From contig ML986594.1 of the NCBI GenBank assembly GCA_010094045.1, positions 9,228 through 73,227 on the forward strand: DNA of 64,000 nucleotides. The letters run 5' to 3'. Of the stretch, positions 13,262-24,374 are shown one piece after another. Within the stretch, counting starts at the first letter, position 1. The number at the start of each line of letters is the position of its first letter. Made by a program: the position numbers and the translations under genes. This stretch comes from Lojkania enalia (taxonomy: Eukaryota > Ascomycota > Dothideomycetes > Pleosporales). The notes under the pieces are model-generated. The model searched no databases and had not been told where the DNA came from. It saw only the letters and a program-made list of their open reading frames with translations.

Positions 13262-15072
13262 ATGGAAACTGAATTCCTCATTGTCGGTGCCGGACCCGCT
13301 GGAGCCTCACTGGGATGTTTTCTGGCACGCTATGGAATCAGCGGGCTCATGATAAGCGCAGCTTCGGGCACTGCTGACACGCCCCGCGCCCACATCAACA
13401 ACATGGCCGCTCTAGAGACTCTCCGCGACATTGGCCTTTGGGATGATTGCAAGAAATTGGGTGTCCACGGACCAATTATCCGGAACTATCGCTGGTGCGA
13501 ATCGATGAGCGGAGAAGAGTATGCGCGAAACTTCGCTTGGGGCAATGGCGAGCGAATGGGTGACTATGAGCAAGTTTCACCTTGTCATCACATGGATTTA
13601 CCGCAATGGCTACTTGAGCCCATACTCGTGAGATACGCAACTGCAAATGGCTTCAAGCTCAGATTCGACACGGAACTCCTCTCTTTTATCCAAGACAAGC
13701 CCGATGGAAAGATAACCTGTTCCGTCAAAGACAACATCACAGGAAGCGAGTTTCAAATTGTGACTAAGTATCTATTCGGTGCCGATGGAGGCCGCAGCGT
13801 CGTCGCAAAGCAGCTCGATCTTCCAATGACGGTGATTCCTGGTGGTGGCCTCGCTTACAATATCCTAGTTCGAGCTGATCTAGGTCACCTCATGCAACAT
13901 CGCGAAGGTATTCTCCATTGGTGTCTTCGCCTCCATCGAGACTATCCGTTCATGTTCACGGGACGCATGGTGAAACCTTGGAACGAATGGATGTTTGTGG
14001 TCTTTCCAAAAGGACCAGACTCACCTGTTCCATCCTACAGCAATGAAGAATGGGGTAACGTGGTCGCGGACTATATCGATGATCCGAGTGTCGAGGTCAA
14101 GGTTTTGAATGTGTCGAAGTGGATGATCAATGAGACGTCCGCTGATAGTATTTCTAAGGGAAATATGTGAGCTTCCTATCCCTACCGCAGGTACTCGATA
14201 TTAACTATAATCATAGTTTCTGTCTCGGAGATGCTATACACAGACATCCACCAACTCTAGGTATGGGAAGCAACACCAGCATCCAAGACTCATTCAATCT
14301 AGCCTGGAAAATTGCTCTCGTCTCCAACGGTGTAGCTTCGCCAAAGCTCCTAGAAACGTACAACGCTGAGCGTCAACCTGTCGGTGCTCAACTCGTCAAA
14401 CTCTCAAATGATACCCTGCGGAAACACATCGCTGTGTGGATGGCACTGGGGGTCATGCCGCCGGGCAGTCCAGAGAAGCTGCGCCTTGCAACCATCCGAG
14501 CACTCAAAGAGAACTCGCCGAAGGGACGGGAGGCCAGAAAGAACCTAAAAGAGAAAGTCGATGACATGCAGCACGAAACGCATGCTCTAGGTATTGAAAT
14601 GGGTCAGACGTACGTCAGCCGTGCCGTATACTCCAGTGATGAGTTAGGGCCGTATAAATCCGAGGGCAAGGAAGCCGAAGATCCTCAGTTATTCTACACA
14701 CCTTCAACGTACCCTGGCAGGAGGCTTCCACATGTTTGGCTTAATACTCCAATTCCGGGGAATATGGTGTCTACGCTCGACGTCGCGGGTAAAGGAGGTT
14801 TTTCGCTTTTCACTGGAATTGGTGGCGATGGGTGGAAAGCTGCTGCAGAGGGGGTGAGTAAGGAGCTTGGAATGGAAATCAAGAGTGTTAGTATTGGTCC
14901 TGGCCAGGATTGGGAAGATGCTTATTTGGACTGGGTAGATAAGCGAGGTGTCCAGGAGGACGGAGCGGTACTTGTGAGGCCGGATTTCTTTGTGGCGTGG
15001 AGAGCGAATGAGAGCGGAAATGAGCTCGAGAGGCTAAGAAAGGCCTTGAAGAGTGTTCTTCATCTCAGTTAA
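13262..15072 (+). CDS. FAD-dependent aromatic-type monooxygenase (PheA/TfdB family)
   Basis: Two exons, 13262-14166 and 14217-15072, with a 50-nt GT-AG intron containing TTAACT, give about 586 aa. Motifs in order: the Rossmann GAGPAG (residues 9-14) binding the FAD ADP moiety; a TPRAHINNMAALETLRDIG segment typical of the family; the DG motif GADGGRS (173-179); and, just after the splice, the GD motif FCLGDAIHRHPP (303 on) followed by GMGSNTSIQDSFNLAWK. The C-terminus ends in the usual thioredoxin-like region with DFFVAWRA. Members hydroxylate phenolic or related aromatic substrates using NAD(P)H and O2; the substrate here is unknown. Another in-frame ATG at 13211 would add 17 residues. The gene stands alone between repeat tracts, so no pathway partner can be inferred. 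Confidence 0.9.
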
Positions 15073-15752
15073 AGGGAAATATGTGTTGAGCTGTAGCAGA
15101 CGGAGTGGGAGGAAGCATGTTGTTGTTGCTTGCTTGGTGAAGCGCGCTCTCTAGAAGAACTATCTAAATAGAGCTAGTCCTAATCAGGACTAGTCTACAA
15201 ACGCCGATGTTTGTGAGGTCTATCACCTCGATATCCACCCTCCAACAATATGTCAGCTGCCTTCCCTTTATTTCTTCTGGATACAGTAGCCTTTACTTGG
15301 TTTGAGATGTAGATAAACCACCATAATCATGATTACTCACACATCTACATTCGTTTTCAAATATAACTCAGACTTCATAAAACCTGATTCCAAGTCTCTA
15401 TCCTCTATTTTATTTGTTTCTTCATACAATCCTTGGGAGGTTCAGCCTTTGTTGGCGAACACGGTATTAGGCTTTCATTGTCACGTGAAAGCTACGATGG
15501 CCGACGCGCGTAATTTCTAGGTCCATTCCACGGTCATCACCATTGTGTAATCATATTTCATATGCTGTTATCACTTTTAATCCTCTATATCAACACCATG
15601 TTGTGCACACCTAGATTAAATCACGATACATGCCATCGCTATAGGAATGAAATAAAGGTTTTGGTGCCTTCTAGCCGACTAAAAATTCCCCATCATCCTG
15701 AAGATGATGCCTTGACACACCAATGTGTCCCTAGACATCTTCAACCAATACT
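15073..15752. other. Non-coding interval after the monooxygenase
   Basis: This interval runs from the stop codon to the RING-like pseudogene. I see no gene or repeat in it; it presumably contains the 3' UTR of the monooxygenase. Confidence 0.4.
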
Positions 15753-16475
15753 ATGTCCGAAGGATATGAAGATAATTCGATTAAGAGGAAGATCGATGAT
15801 ATCGATCGTCCTTCTACAGCTGGAATTGCTCCGACTAAAAGCGGATCAGATTCTTTCGGCTCTCTATTCGATCCCATACGCAATGCTGAAGAAACCCCCT
15901 AAAATCAAGATGTTAGTCTAAGTGAGGGGGTCGCCCAAAACGAAGGTGCTACTCAAAACAACACAGCTGACTCAGCATTGCAACCCAACCTTCCATCCGC
16001 CGTCTATTTCATCGAAAACGTCCTACGTCGAGTCCTCATAGTTCCTGACACGGAGTGCCTGCTCTGCTAAGAAATGCTCAATGAAAACGAAGATGTTCTC
16101 TACACATCTTGCCATGAGGGTAGGCACAAGCACCACTTTCATTTCGCCTGTTTGACGAACTAGGTGCTTAGTACAAAGACCCAATGAAAACGGAGTCTAG
16201 TCTCATAAAATGTGCCAAAAACAAACTGACGGCTGCTGAACAATAACGATCCCATGCCGAGGCCGAGGACTATTATGTGCGCCAGTTAGATTATAGACCT
16301 GACGGCCTGCTTATGCTATAGGATATGGTGGATGAGCATGTTCAGCACGCCATGGGGGAGTCCCGGAATATAGGGATCTACGTATATATCATCGGCGAAG
16401 TTATAACTGCCTTGCGTCGTAGGTATGACGTGGAAATAATTTGTCCAGAGCATTCTATCTTCGAAGATATGTTGT
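15753..16475 (+). pseudogene. Decayed gene with a RING-like Cys/His segment
   Basis: From an ATG at 15753 one frame reads MSEGYEDNSIKRKIDD and continues for about 140 codons with in-frame stops. It includes a zinc-ligand-like run DTECLLC, then YTSCHEGRHKHHFHFACL (about 16050-16160). After a frame change it continues through DPMKTESSLIKC, AEDYYVRQLDYRPDG and YIIGEVITALRRRYDVEIICP to about 16475, again with TAA/TAG stops. The spacing resembles the first half of a RING finger, but the second half is not clear. Several stops could derive from CAA or CAG. It lies among LTR copies and may be cargo or a gene of a repeat family. The identity is an inference. Confidence 0.45.
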
Positions 16476-16632
16476 AAGGTGTCACGGTTATGGAAGGAGA
16501 CGTCTGGTAGACGTGCAGGTGAGAGCGACTGCTTGTGAAGCTATGGGAAGTTACGACTGCACATTAGAAAGCAGGTTCTTTGAACTTGCATCAACACACA
16601 GACACAGAACAATAGACCCTCTTTTACCCTAA

Positions 16633-16776
16633 TATAAGGTTATATGTATCGCACGATCCCTATTATGGATTAGACCTGATATCATGTGATACCTGGAACA
16701 GACAGTATAAATAGTCTTGATCCTCCATAGATATTAATCAACACAGTTCTCCTCTTCATCTACCCGATACTTTCCA
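16633..16776 (+). repeat. LTR, family 3, second copy (144 bp)
   Basis: This is homologous base by base to 214-357, including the TATA-like AGTATAAATAG. The first dinucleotide is TA instead of TG. The flanks (CCTAA before, TATAT after) are not a duplication, so this is probably the 5' LTR of a partly preserved element whose interior follows. Confidence 0.75.
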
Positions 16777-17461
16777 TATATGGCTACGGTTCATCAACGC
16801 CGAGAATATCGACAATGAGCCGAGGCGGCATGATGCGCCTAAAAGCGATGCTTCTGATCCATTAGTGGCTTTGTATTTTTGGCTTAGGCATCAGGAGGTG
16901 GATCCCCATACTTGGGCCTAGAAATTCGAGAGCAGCAAATAGAACTAGACTTCGATTTGCCCTTTAATCTAAATCACCTTATGGGACTAGGCTACGCCGA
17001 TCTAGCTGCGTCTAGTGCACCCCAAAGTGCTCCTACAGAATCTCAATCTTCTAAATCTCAAGATTTTAAAGACTATCCGCCTGAATAGTCTAGAAACCGG
17101 CTAACTGCACGACATAAACCCGCTCAGCAAGGAACGTCCAACTCCTATCCCCCAAAGCTAGCGTGGGTGTTAAATGGACGAACCTGTAGAAGCCGAAGCC
17201 GGACAGTCTGCCGACTCGAAGACTCTAATATAAACAGCATGCCACAATATACGTCGAGGAACCCGAATCCGATGGCAAAGAAGAACAATGTCGTCGTCGT
17301 TGCGGCATTCATCCACCTCCGCGATGATCGTTCAAGGAGCCCACGCAAACGTCAGGAAGTTCGAGATTAGATAGCAGGACCTTATGCTATTACAAACGAG
17401 GTTTCGAACGTAAAGTGTGCGAAACTGAACAATCAGACTGGTGAAATCTCTTAATGAAGTC
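16777..17461 (+). mobile_element. Degenerate sequence following the family-3 LTR (possible retroelement interior)
   Basis: Short coding-like patches in several frames include LYFWLRHQEVDPHTW (about 16870-16920) and a Cys-containing patch near 17390-17440, all broken by stops. No reverse transcriptase, integrase or protease motif can be recognised. The position directly behind an LTR without a right-hand duplication suggests the interior of a decayed retroelement. It ends where a family-2 LTR begins. Confidence 0.35.
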
Positions 17462-17672
17462 TGTGGCGATTCAGGAAGGGATATGAGGAACTGAACTGAT
17501 TAAGGATGGCCAGCAGGCCATATTAATGTACATAGAAAAAAGGGTATATCGGCTGATATCCGGCGTGATTTGATATCGTGCGACGGTATCCGATGCAGCC
17601 TGCAACCGGATAACTTGCTACTATATTGTAGTAGGAAATCGCACTCGGCAGACTCGCCAAATCCCTATTACG
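17462..17672 (+). repeat. Solo LTR, family 2 copy B (211 bp)
   Basis: It begins TGTGGCGATTCAGG and ends CCCTATTACG. The left flank is AAGTC (17457-17461) and the right flank AAGTT (17673-17677), a 5-bp duplication with one transition. The terminal CA has become CG. It is somewhat shorter near its left end than copies A and C. Confidence 0.8.
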
Positions 17673-17879
17673 AAGTTAATAAGTCAGCTAATGCGCGAGG
17701 AACTACCTTACAGCTTTTTGCCTACTTCAGAATGTAAAGCTAATATGTTTCTAATATCAAAATCGATTGTCGATTCCAGTTACTCAAAATTGGAAGTTTG
17801 TTAGCTGAGACCTAAATAGGTAATCAGGCACGTCAGGAAGGAAAGAAAGAAAAATTCATGTTGGATAACATGGGCAAAC

Positions 17880-18326
17880 AAGACTCTTCTACTACTCACA
17901 CTTTGCGCTAGGGTCGAGACGCTCTATTTTAAGACCCGTCTCTTTCCCATTAATGAATTAGGCTGTTTACTTGCCCACTTCTGCCCGTACGAGCGGGATC
18001 TATGGACTAGTTGGGCATCAGTATGCTGTTGGGCGCTGCATTTTGATACAGTTGCAGGAAGACAGGTGACTAGTTTTGCCGACTTTTCTTTGTCTTGCGT
18101 TCGCGAAGTATGTGTGTGGTTTGTGGCTCAGTATGACGATATCAAAAAACTTGATCTGCCCAGAATAAACGAAATGTTGCGGTTCGATTCATCTGGGGGA
18201 GAAGAAACGGGTGAAGATGGCAGACTACCACAGCAACGCGAGGGCGATTATAAATCTGGTCTTTCTCTAGCGAAAAGGAGGCGGATAATTGCAGATGAGG
18301 AACAGATTGTTCAGTCGGACGAATAG
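17880..18326 (+). pseudogene. Unidentified open frame among repeats
   Basis: A single frame is open for about 148 codons, from near 17880 to TAG at 18324-18326. It is Trp/Cys-rich at the start (DLWTSWASVCCWALHF) and acidic/basic at the end (GLSLAKRRRIIADEEQ). There is no ATG near its beginning, so it is either a downstream exon or the tail of a decayed repeat-encoded protein. I do not recognise the family. Confidence 0.35.
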
Positions 18327-18941
18327 CCATGGGAACTATATTAAATAGCTAAAGTAGATGAAGATTTTTACTGGAATATGGGAAAAGAATTTCACTTTGA
18401 CGCCATTTCAATCAATGTTCAGGGGTGGCTTTAATCAAAGCACGAGTTCGACTTCCCCAAATATTTACGTACTGGTAGAACTGTCATTACTCTCTATCAA
18501 TCTAATAGAACCAATTCTTGAGACGAAAATACATCCCTATATAGAGTACAATACTTCTAGAAGTATACCACAATACGCCCCCGTTAAATCAATTACATAT
18601 CTACAAAATTAAGTCCAAACTATATTTTACCTAAGGGTTACCAGAAGTATGTTCGTCAAAGGACCAGATGAGGCTTCTAATTGGTTAAACTGTGCCGTTA
18701 ACGACCACGTGACTAAAACCTCCCGGCAACCTATAGTGTACCCACCAACCTAAATATAGACCAGATTATCACAGCCACTCGCTGGCCGTACGACTCTCGC
18801 CTACTATCCAATCATCTCCCACAGCCATCTTTGCCCTTCTTAACCAGACTAGGTATCTAGCCTGTTTTATCATTTCGTAGCCACAAAGGATACATCTTAT
18901 TAATTCTACTAAAGTAGTAGTCTGTATAAATACTGTACATT

Positions 18942-19037
18942 GGAAGGATGGCCGAGCGGTTAAGGCGTTGTGTTTAGGCTTACTAAGCTTAAATCCCGCA
19001 ATGGGAAACCTCGTGGGTTCGAATCCCACTCCTTTCA
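18942..19037 (+). tRNA. tRNA-Leu(UAG) with an anticodon-loop intron
   Basis: The acceptor stem GGAAGGA pairs with TCCTTTC, and A is the discriminator base. The D-arm is GCC-GAGCGGTTAA-GGC and the anticodon stem TTGTG/CGCAA. The loop reads TTTAGG, giving anticodon UAG (codon CUA). An intron of about 17 nt follows position 37, and its CTAAG pairs with the anticodon segment, as is usual in eukaryotic pre-tRNAs. The long variable arm and T-arm GTGGG-TTCGAAT-CCCAC fit leucine. A TTTT run at 19042-19045 is the pol III terminator. Confidence 0.93.
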
Positions 19038-19981
19038 ATTCTTTTGCCCCTCCGTTGGGAGGATGGTTGATGATTCTCACCCCTTCTCTTTTGCTCTATA
19101 AGCTAATTGGATGGATGAGCAAAGATTTTTGCGGAGGTATATGCCGTCAGAATAAGTTAGTGGGGGGTCGCCTAATGTTGAATATTTTTTGTTGCTTACA
19201 AGCCTGTTTGGGTACGGACAGATTTCGAAAGAATGTGGGAAATATAAAGAAGGGAAATTGGTTTGATATTTGATATTTGATCGCGCAAGCAGATGTGCTG
19301 CCTATTTTCGTGGTTAAAAAGACTGTGGTAAAGTCGTTTAGTATGGTAGACCCGAGCCTCTCGTCCCGCACAACACCAACAACTCAATCCCATATCCGGA
19401 AAAAAACCAAACAACAGCACAAATTTCTCCTTCGCAGCCATCTAGCCCCGAGAGCCTATCCCCAGACCAACATAACCTAAAACACATCTCCCGGGGTAAG
19501 GCATGCCCGACCCATCGGCTCGGGATGACCTCCTCCTCTCCGTACGTACTACATGCCCCTCTCCAAACCTTGGAACCTGGCATCTTAAGCCCACCCATAA
19601 ACAAAACCAATGGTCTCTATCCCCTTAAGCACGTCCGCATTTTCATTCAAGGAGCCTTCCCCAAGATTCCAATTACCACAGCACATCTCATTTAAACCAG
19701 CCCACCTTACAGACCATTTCATTTTTATTCTCCACTACCTTCCCACACCCTCCACTTCAGCCCTAAACCACAACATCGCCCACACTACATAGCCCGACAT
19801 CCCCTCCCGCACACCCATTCCGTCTTCCTCCACGCCTAGTTTCCGACAACATCCTCATCTACAACTTTCTTCAAGCTCCGTAAACTAGCTGTCCTCGCCC
19901 TCTCGACAATCCACCGGTCCTCCCTATCCCTTCATTCTATGAAATCCACCCTCTCAAGTACCCCCAACCTGACAACCAAAG

Positions 19982-20158
19982 CTCCAATCCTCCCTCCGCA
20001 ACGCATGTCAAACCTTCGGCCCCAAAAGCCGCCAATACACCGACATCGTCACCCTAATCACTGAACACATGTCCAAAACCCGAAAAGGATCACAGCAAGA
20101 AATCAACGATTTGATTTCGCGAATGAGCGAGGTGGGGATACGTGGAGATGATAGATAA
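19982..20158 (+). CDS. Possible terminal exon of an unidentified gene
   Basis: After a good branch/acceptor (CTGACAACCAAAG) a frame reads LQSSLRNACQTFGPK and ends ISRMSEVGIRGDDR then TAA, with codon use more coding-like than its surroundings. Upstream patches such as LYPLKHVRIFIQGAFPK (about 19617-19670) may belong to it, but I could not join them in phase. It could be a real small gene with several introns or a decayed one. Confidence 0.3.
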   Translation, partial: LQSSLRNACQTFGPKSRQYTDIVTLITEHMSKTRKGSQQEINDLISRMSEVGIRGDDR

Positions 20159-21021
20159 TGGGAAGGGGGTGGATGAGGATGAAGTAGGACAAGCAGCACG
20201 GACATTCCTATCTATACGTTGCCACTCGAAAAAGTATCCGCACGACAAACCGGATGACAGCCTGAAGAGACGATGGGAAAGCATGTAAAAATGGGTATAA
20301 TCATAATATATTCACCTCACCTCACCCACCACCCACCACTCTCCTCTCTAGACCTCCAAACCTATGTACAGAGATCCTTAAGGGGGGAGTCGACTATACA
20401 ACACCCCACCCACCGTATGCTTCCCTCTTCTCAGGCAGTGCACCAGTCCACATTCACACATCGTGCCGTCCTCCCCGCAACCGTCCTTCCCCTACCCATC
20501 CACTCCCAAACCTGAAAGAACATATCCAACATCACCTAGCCCAAACCCCAGATACCCCCCGAAACCTCAACGAAGGAGAAGAAAAAGGAACGCCGAGAAA
20601 TGCGGTTTCCAACAGACTCTCTTCGCGCCAGAAAAAAGAAAATTAGCTAGCACAAACGGCAAGCCCCATCTGCTTCGCATCGCACCCCGTACGCCGTTCG
20701 AATACTGTGCCAATGGTATATGAGGAAAGCGCAGACAGTCTGCCGCCATCTTCGGCGTTTGGCGAGCTTCACGTGGAATGAAGCGAACGCTAGGTCCTCT
20801 ATTTCCTTGGACCCTCATCCCCAGCGCGCTGTGCAGCTCTGCGCGCAGCACGTGGTATACAGGCCCGCCCTTATCTATCAAGCCTATACCATCTCTTCCC
20901 GCATCATCCTTCTTCCTATATCCTCATTCTCATCCTCATTCAGAATATCTCTTCCCTGTAACCTATATAGGGTCAAAAAAAATCCAAAAAAAATCCAATC
21001 ATCCATCTCTGACACGACCTC
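20159..21021. other. Pyrimidine-rich intergenic region
   Basis: Strongly C/T-skewed on the plus strand, with no motif-bearing ORF. It is the 3' flank of the arrestin gene on the minus strand. The 104- and 180-codon frames crossing it lack family features and overlap the arrestin coding sequence. Confidence 0.45.
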
Positions 21022-22487
21022 TCACTCAATAAGCGGTTTCCTGACGCCACCTACAATCGCCATGCCCAGCGCCCGCAATCCATGCGGGTCATTACTCCTG
21101 ACAATCGTGCTGGCCGGCAACATGGGATTATCGGGTGAGACGTGCGCCGCGTCTTTGGCGGCCTGTTCGATGGCTTCCATTTCCTCTTTGCAGCCCGTAT
21201 GGTCGAAGGGACAAACAACGATAGGTTGCCTAAGCAGAATATCTCTAGCGCTCGACATCTGAGCCTACAAAACAATCAGCACTCCATACAGCCCACTCAA
21301 CCCACTCTGAATCCATTACACATGTATAGTATCTTACCTTGACCGTCAAATAATACTCAATCTTATACAGCGTCCCTGTCGTCGTAAACCCGCTAACGGC
21401 ATACATGGGAAACTCCTTCTTCCCCCTCGGAATCACCCCCTCATTATCCCTCAAATCCTTCGCCGGGAACACCAAGCCTAGATTCGTGAAATAGCCCGCA
21501 TCGGGCATCTTGACGCCTACCGCTTGCGTCGTCTTAGCGAGCGTCTTAACTTTGCGCGTCGGCTCATCGCCTTCGTGGTTGAATATAATCTCCTCATCGA
21601 TGCCTACGGTGATTTTCTGTATCGTTACCTTCTTCGCCTTGTTCAGCCAGTCCGGGTTGGGACTAAGCTTGATATACACCGAGACCGGGTCCAGGGGCCC
21701 ATAGCTCCAACGCGGCAACGAGATGCCGAGGGTGACGAGGTGGTCGGTAACGCGTTCAGCGGACTCGGGTCGGTTGTACATGCCAAAAGTAGACAATGTA
21801 TCGTATCTGCTAATGGGGACGGGGAATGCGTATTTCTTCTGCTCCGAGTGGCCCTGCTGCACTGTGACTACTAACTCGTAATACGTCTCAGCCGTGCGAC
21901 TGGGCAGCTGGAGGCTCGCCGGGGGTACACGGCGGGCAACTTCTTCGCCGCCCCGGCCGTAGGGAATGAATATTACAAAGGGGAGGTCCATGGATAATAC
22001 GGATTCAGACTCTTTGCCTGCAGGACAGCGGAAGAGGAGCATTTCTTTGCCGACAATGTCTGTGATTTCCTTGCGGGGGGCAGCGAGGTGCTTCTTGGTG
22101 ACAGAGTCAGCAGCGGGATGGATCGTTTCACGGCGTTGGAGACATATCGTGACGAGGGAGACGGTGACGGGAGCAGAGATGCCGACTAAAGGTCTGATTT
22201 CGACTTTGCCTTCTATTCGCGGCTGGGGACGTTGTTAGCTGGTGTGCGCTGATAATAGAATAGTAAACAGCAAATCTACGGCGCTGTGCCATTCCTATCG
22301 AATACCCTCCTGCCCTCTGATTCTGTTGAAGCAGTGAATTTACTAGTAAAGTAATCCCAATCCCAAAGCAGCGCAAAGCGCCAAACAGTCCAGAAAACTC
22401 GGAACCTACCAGCGTCGCACTGATTCCCGGATAGCCAACCAAAAAATTGCTATTCGGCGGCCCCGAGACCCTCACAAAGGCTGACAT
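21022..22487 (-). CDS. Arrestin-domain protein
   Basis: Minus-strand exons 22487-22410, 22222-21338 and 21264-21022 give 401 aa. Introns of 187 and 73 nt are GT-AG. The N-terminus (SAFVRVSGPPNSNFLVGYPG, then RIEGKVEIRPLVG after the splice) and the middle (LPFVIFIPYG, TYYELVVTVQQG, VTDHLVTLGISLPRWSYGP, PVSVYIKLSP) match the two-lobed beta-sandwich of fungal arrestin-related proteins. The C-terminus (ARDILLRQPIVVCPFDHTG) is the usual end of the C-lobe. No PY motif is visible, so it may not be a ubiquitin-ligase adaptor of the classical kind. Such proteins act in membrane-protein trafficking or signalling. It is transcribed divergently from the cyclophilin gene. Confidence 0.88.
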
Positions 22488-23378
22488 GTTCTCTCGCTTT
22501 GATCAGACTTGGATCGCCCTCGTGGCCCGTCCGCAAGCCTCCTCATTCGTCCGTCCGCAACTGTGGCAGTCTCTGCGCAGAGACGCTTGCTCTTGCGGCT
22601 CCAGCTTGATTCCCCGGTGTGTGAGCGCGGCGCAGCGTCGGCGGTGTTCGGCGTACGGTGTGGTGTTGGGTGGGTGGTGGGAATGTAGGTAGCCTCCCGG
22701 TTGCGGGCAGTGTGGGGTTCGCGATGGAGCGGCTGGAATGCTGCTTTCGAGCTGTGGAGCTGGCGGGGTAGCGATGCGGGTGGGCAGGCGGTCGCACAGA
22801 CGAGGGCGCAAGACAGCGAGCGTGGACGGCGTGGGTATGTAGGAATGGTGGGTGGATGTGAATGTGGTGGTGAAGTGATGTTCGTCGTAGGGCTGGCGTC
22901 GTGGGCGCGGAGAGCTCAGGTGGTGATAGGCTAAGCTCTGGGCCCTGCTTGTGTCCTCGTAATGAGTATCTCGCAGATCGGCCAGCTAAGGGTCGTGCTA
23001 GCCGCGAGCTGGATAATTATGTCTTGAGACGGCGCGAGTACAAAGGATATGTAGGATACGTATAGCGAGTGCGTGTGTGCGGCGCAATGGGTAACCTGAC
23101 GGGCCGGCTCGGGAGGTGAGGTTGGCCACAAGCTGGGGAAACATGCCAGTAGCAGTCCAGGTGGTGTCCGAGTTGGGGCCTTCCATTGGTACTGGCACAG
23201 CCTGGCATACATAGTCTACTAGCCTACGCACAGGGGCCTGCGAGCTGAGCCATCTCGTCATTCTCACTCGAGTTCTCCCTCCTCTCAGCACCGCCCAACC
23301 CACCACCGCGTACGCAGGGCCATACATATCCCGATCTCACACTTGGCTAGTCGATGCGGGAGGAGCTATAGCTGCACC
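22488..23378. promoter_or_regulatory. Shared GC-rich divergent promoter region
   Basis: About 890 bp separate the start codons of the arrestin gene (minus) and the cyclophilin gene (plus). The region is GC-rich and carries open frames on both strands without recognisable motifs. I see no convincing TATA box. It is annotated as regulatory from position only. Confidence 0.35.
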
Positions 23379-24099
23379 ATGTCTGTCACAGTCAGTCCCG
23401 TCTCCCGTACTCCCGTCCATCTCCATCTCGTGTTTGCTCCATCTCCCTCCACTCAGCACGAGCTCCCGTCAATTCTCCGACCCGACCACCGCCACCAGCC
23501 CCGATCTGATCTACTTCGGCCACTATTTCTCACCCTTTACTACGCTGGTCTCACCTCTCAACCCACCCTCCAATCCTCCCCTTCTCCAATTCCCAAAAAG
23601 CTAACCGGCCCAGCTACACACAACTAAAGGCCCCCTAAAACTCGAGCTCTTCTGCTCCACCACCCCGCGCACTACCGAAAACTTCCTCGCCCTCTGCGCC
23701 TCCTCCTTCTACGACCATTCCCCCATCCACCGCCTAATCCCCTCCTTCATCCTGCAGACCGGCTCGCCCGCCTCCGACCCCAAATCCAAGACCTCTGTCT
23801 CCATTTACCAGACACCCTCCCGCCTCTTCGACGACGAGATCCGGCCAGCGCTCCGGCACAACGCGCGCGGGGTCGTTAGCATGGCCAACAAAGGGCCGAA
23901 CACGAATGGTTCGCAATTCTTCATTACGCTAGCCCCCGCTCCGCATCTGGATGGGAAGAACACCGTGTTTGGCAAAGTGATTGATGGGTGGGAGACCTTG
24001 GACGAGATTGAGGGGTTGGAGGTGGATAAGAAGAATAGACCCAAGGAGCGCGTAGTTATTGAGCGGGTGGAGATTCATGCGAATCCGTTGGCTGGATGA
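23379..24099 (+). CDS. cyp10: PPIL3-like cyclophilin (peptidyl-prolyl isomerase family)
   Basis: A tiny first exon (23379-23390, MSVT) is joined across a 223-nt intron to exon 2 (23614-24099), giving 165 aa. The frame reads MSVT-LHTTKGPLKLELF, then IHRLIPSFILQTG, RHNARGVVSMANKGPNTNGSQFFIT, PHLDGKNTVFGKVIDG and ends EIHANPLAG, matching the PPIL3/CYP10 class linked to spliceosomes. The Arg of the active-site HR and the SQFFIT block are kept, and His replaces the cyclosporin-contact Trp, as is usual in this class. The Gly-rich loop after the TG (normally GTGRGGxSIYG) is replaced by SPASDPKSKTSVSIYQ, so catalytic activity is uncertain. The donor GTCAGT is slightly unusual. Its end faces ZPR1 in a convergent arrangement. 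Confidence 0.88.
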
Positions 24100-24374
24100 A
24101 TGACACATTCTTTACGGAAAAGGTGCCTGGTTAGAAAAAAAATAAAGCCAGAGATAGCTAGCTTTGCCGGCTCCGGGGGACGACGAGACGGGTTGATAAT
24201 ACGTGTTCGTGGCCCTGGAGCAGTCATATTAGGCTGCGCATAACAAGACCAACCTTCGGACATACGACGGTGATGGGAAAACAAGTATATGTGAGTAAGA
24301 CATAAGTCTATTCCAGCCACAAAACCATGGTATCTACCAACCAAGATCAACCGCAATCGAATGCTTCAAACCCC

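Noticed and set aside
20567..21262. ORFs of 104 and 180 codons near the arrestin 3' end
   Set aside because: Pyrimidine-rich composition keeps the frames open. The 180-codon frame overlaps the arrestin coding sequence on the opposite strand, and none has a recognisable motif.
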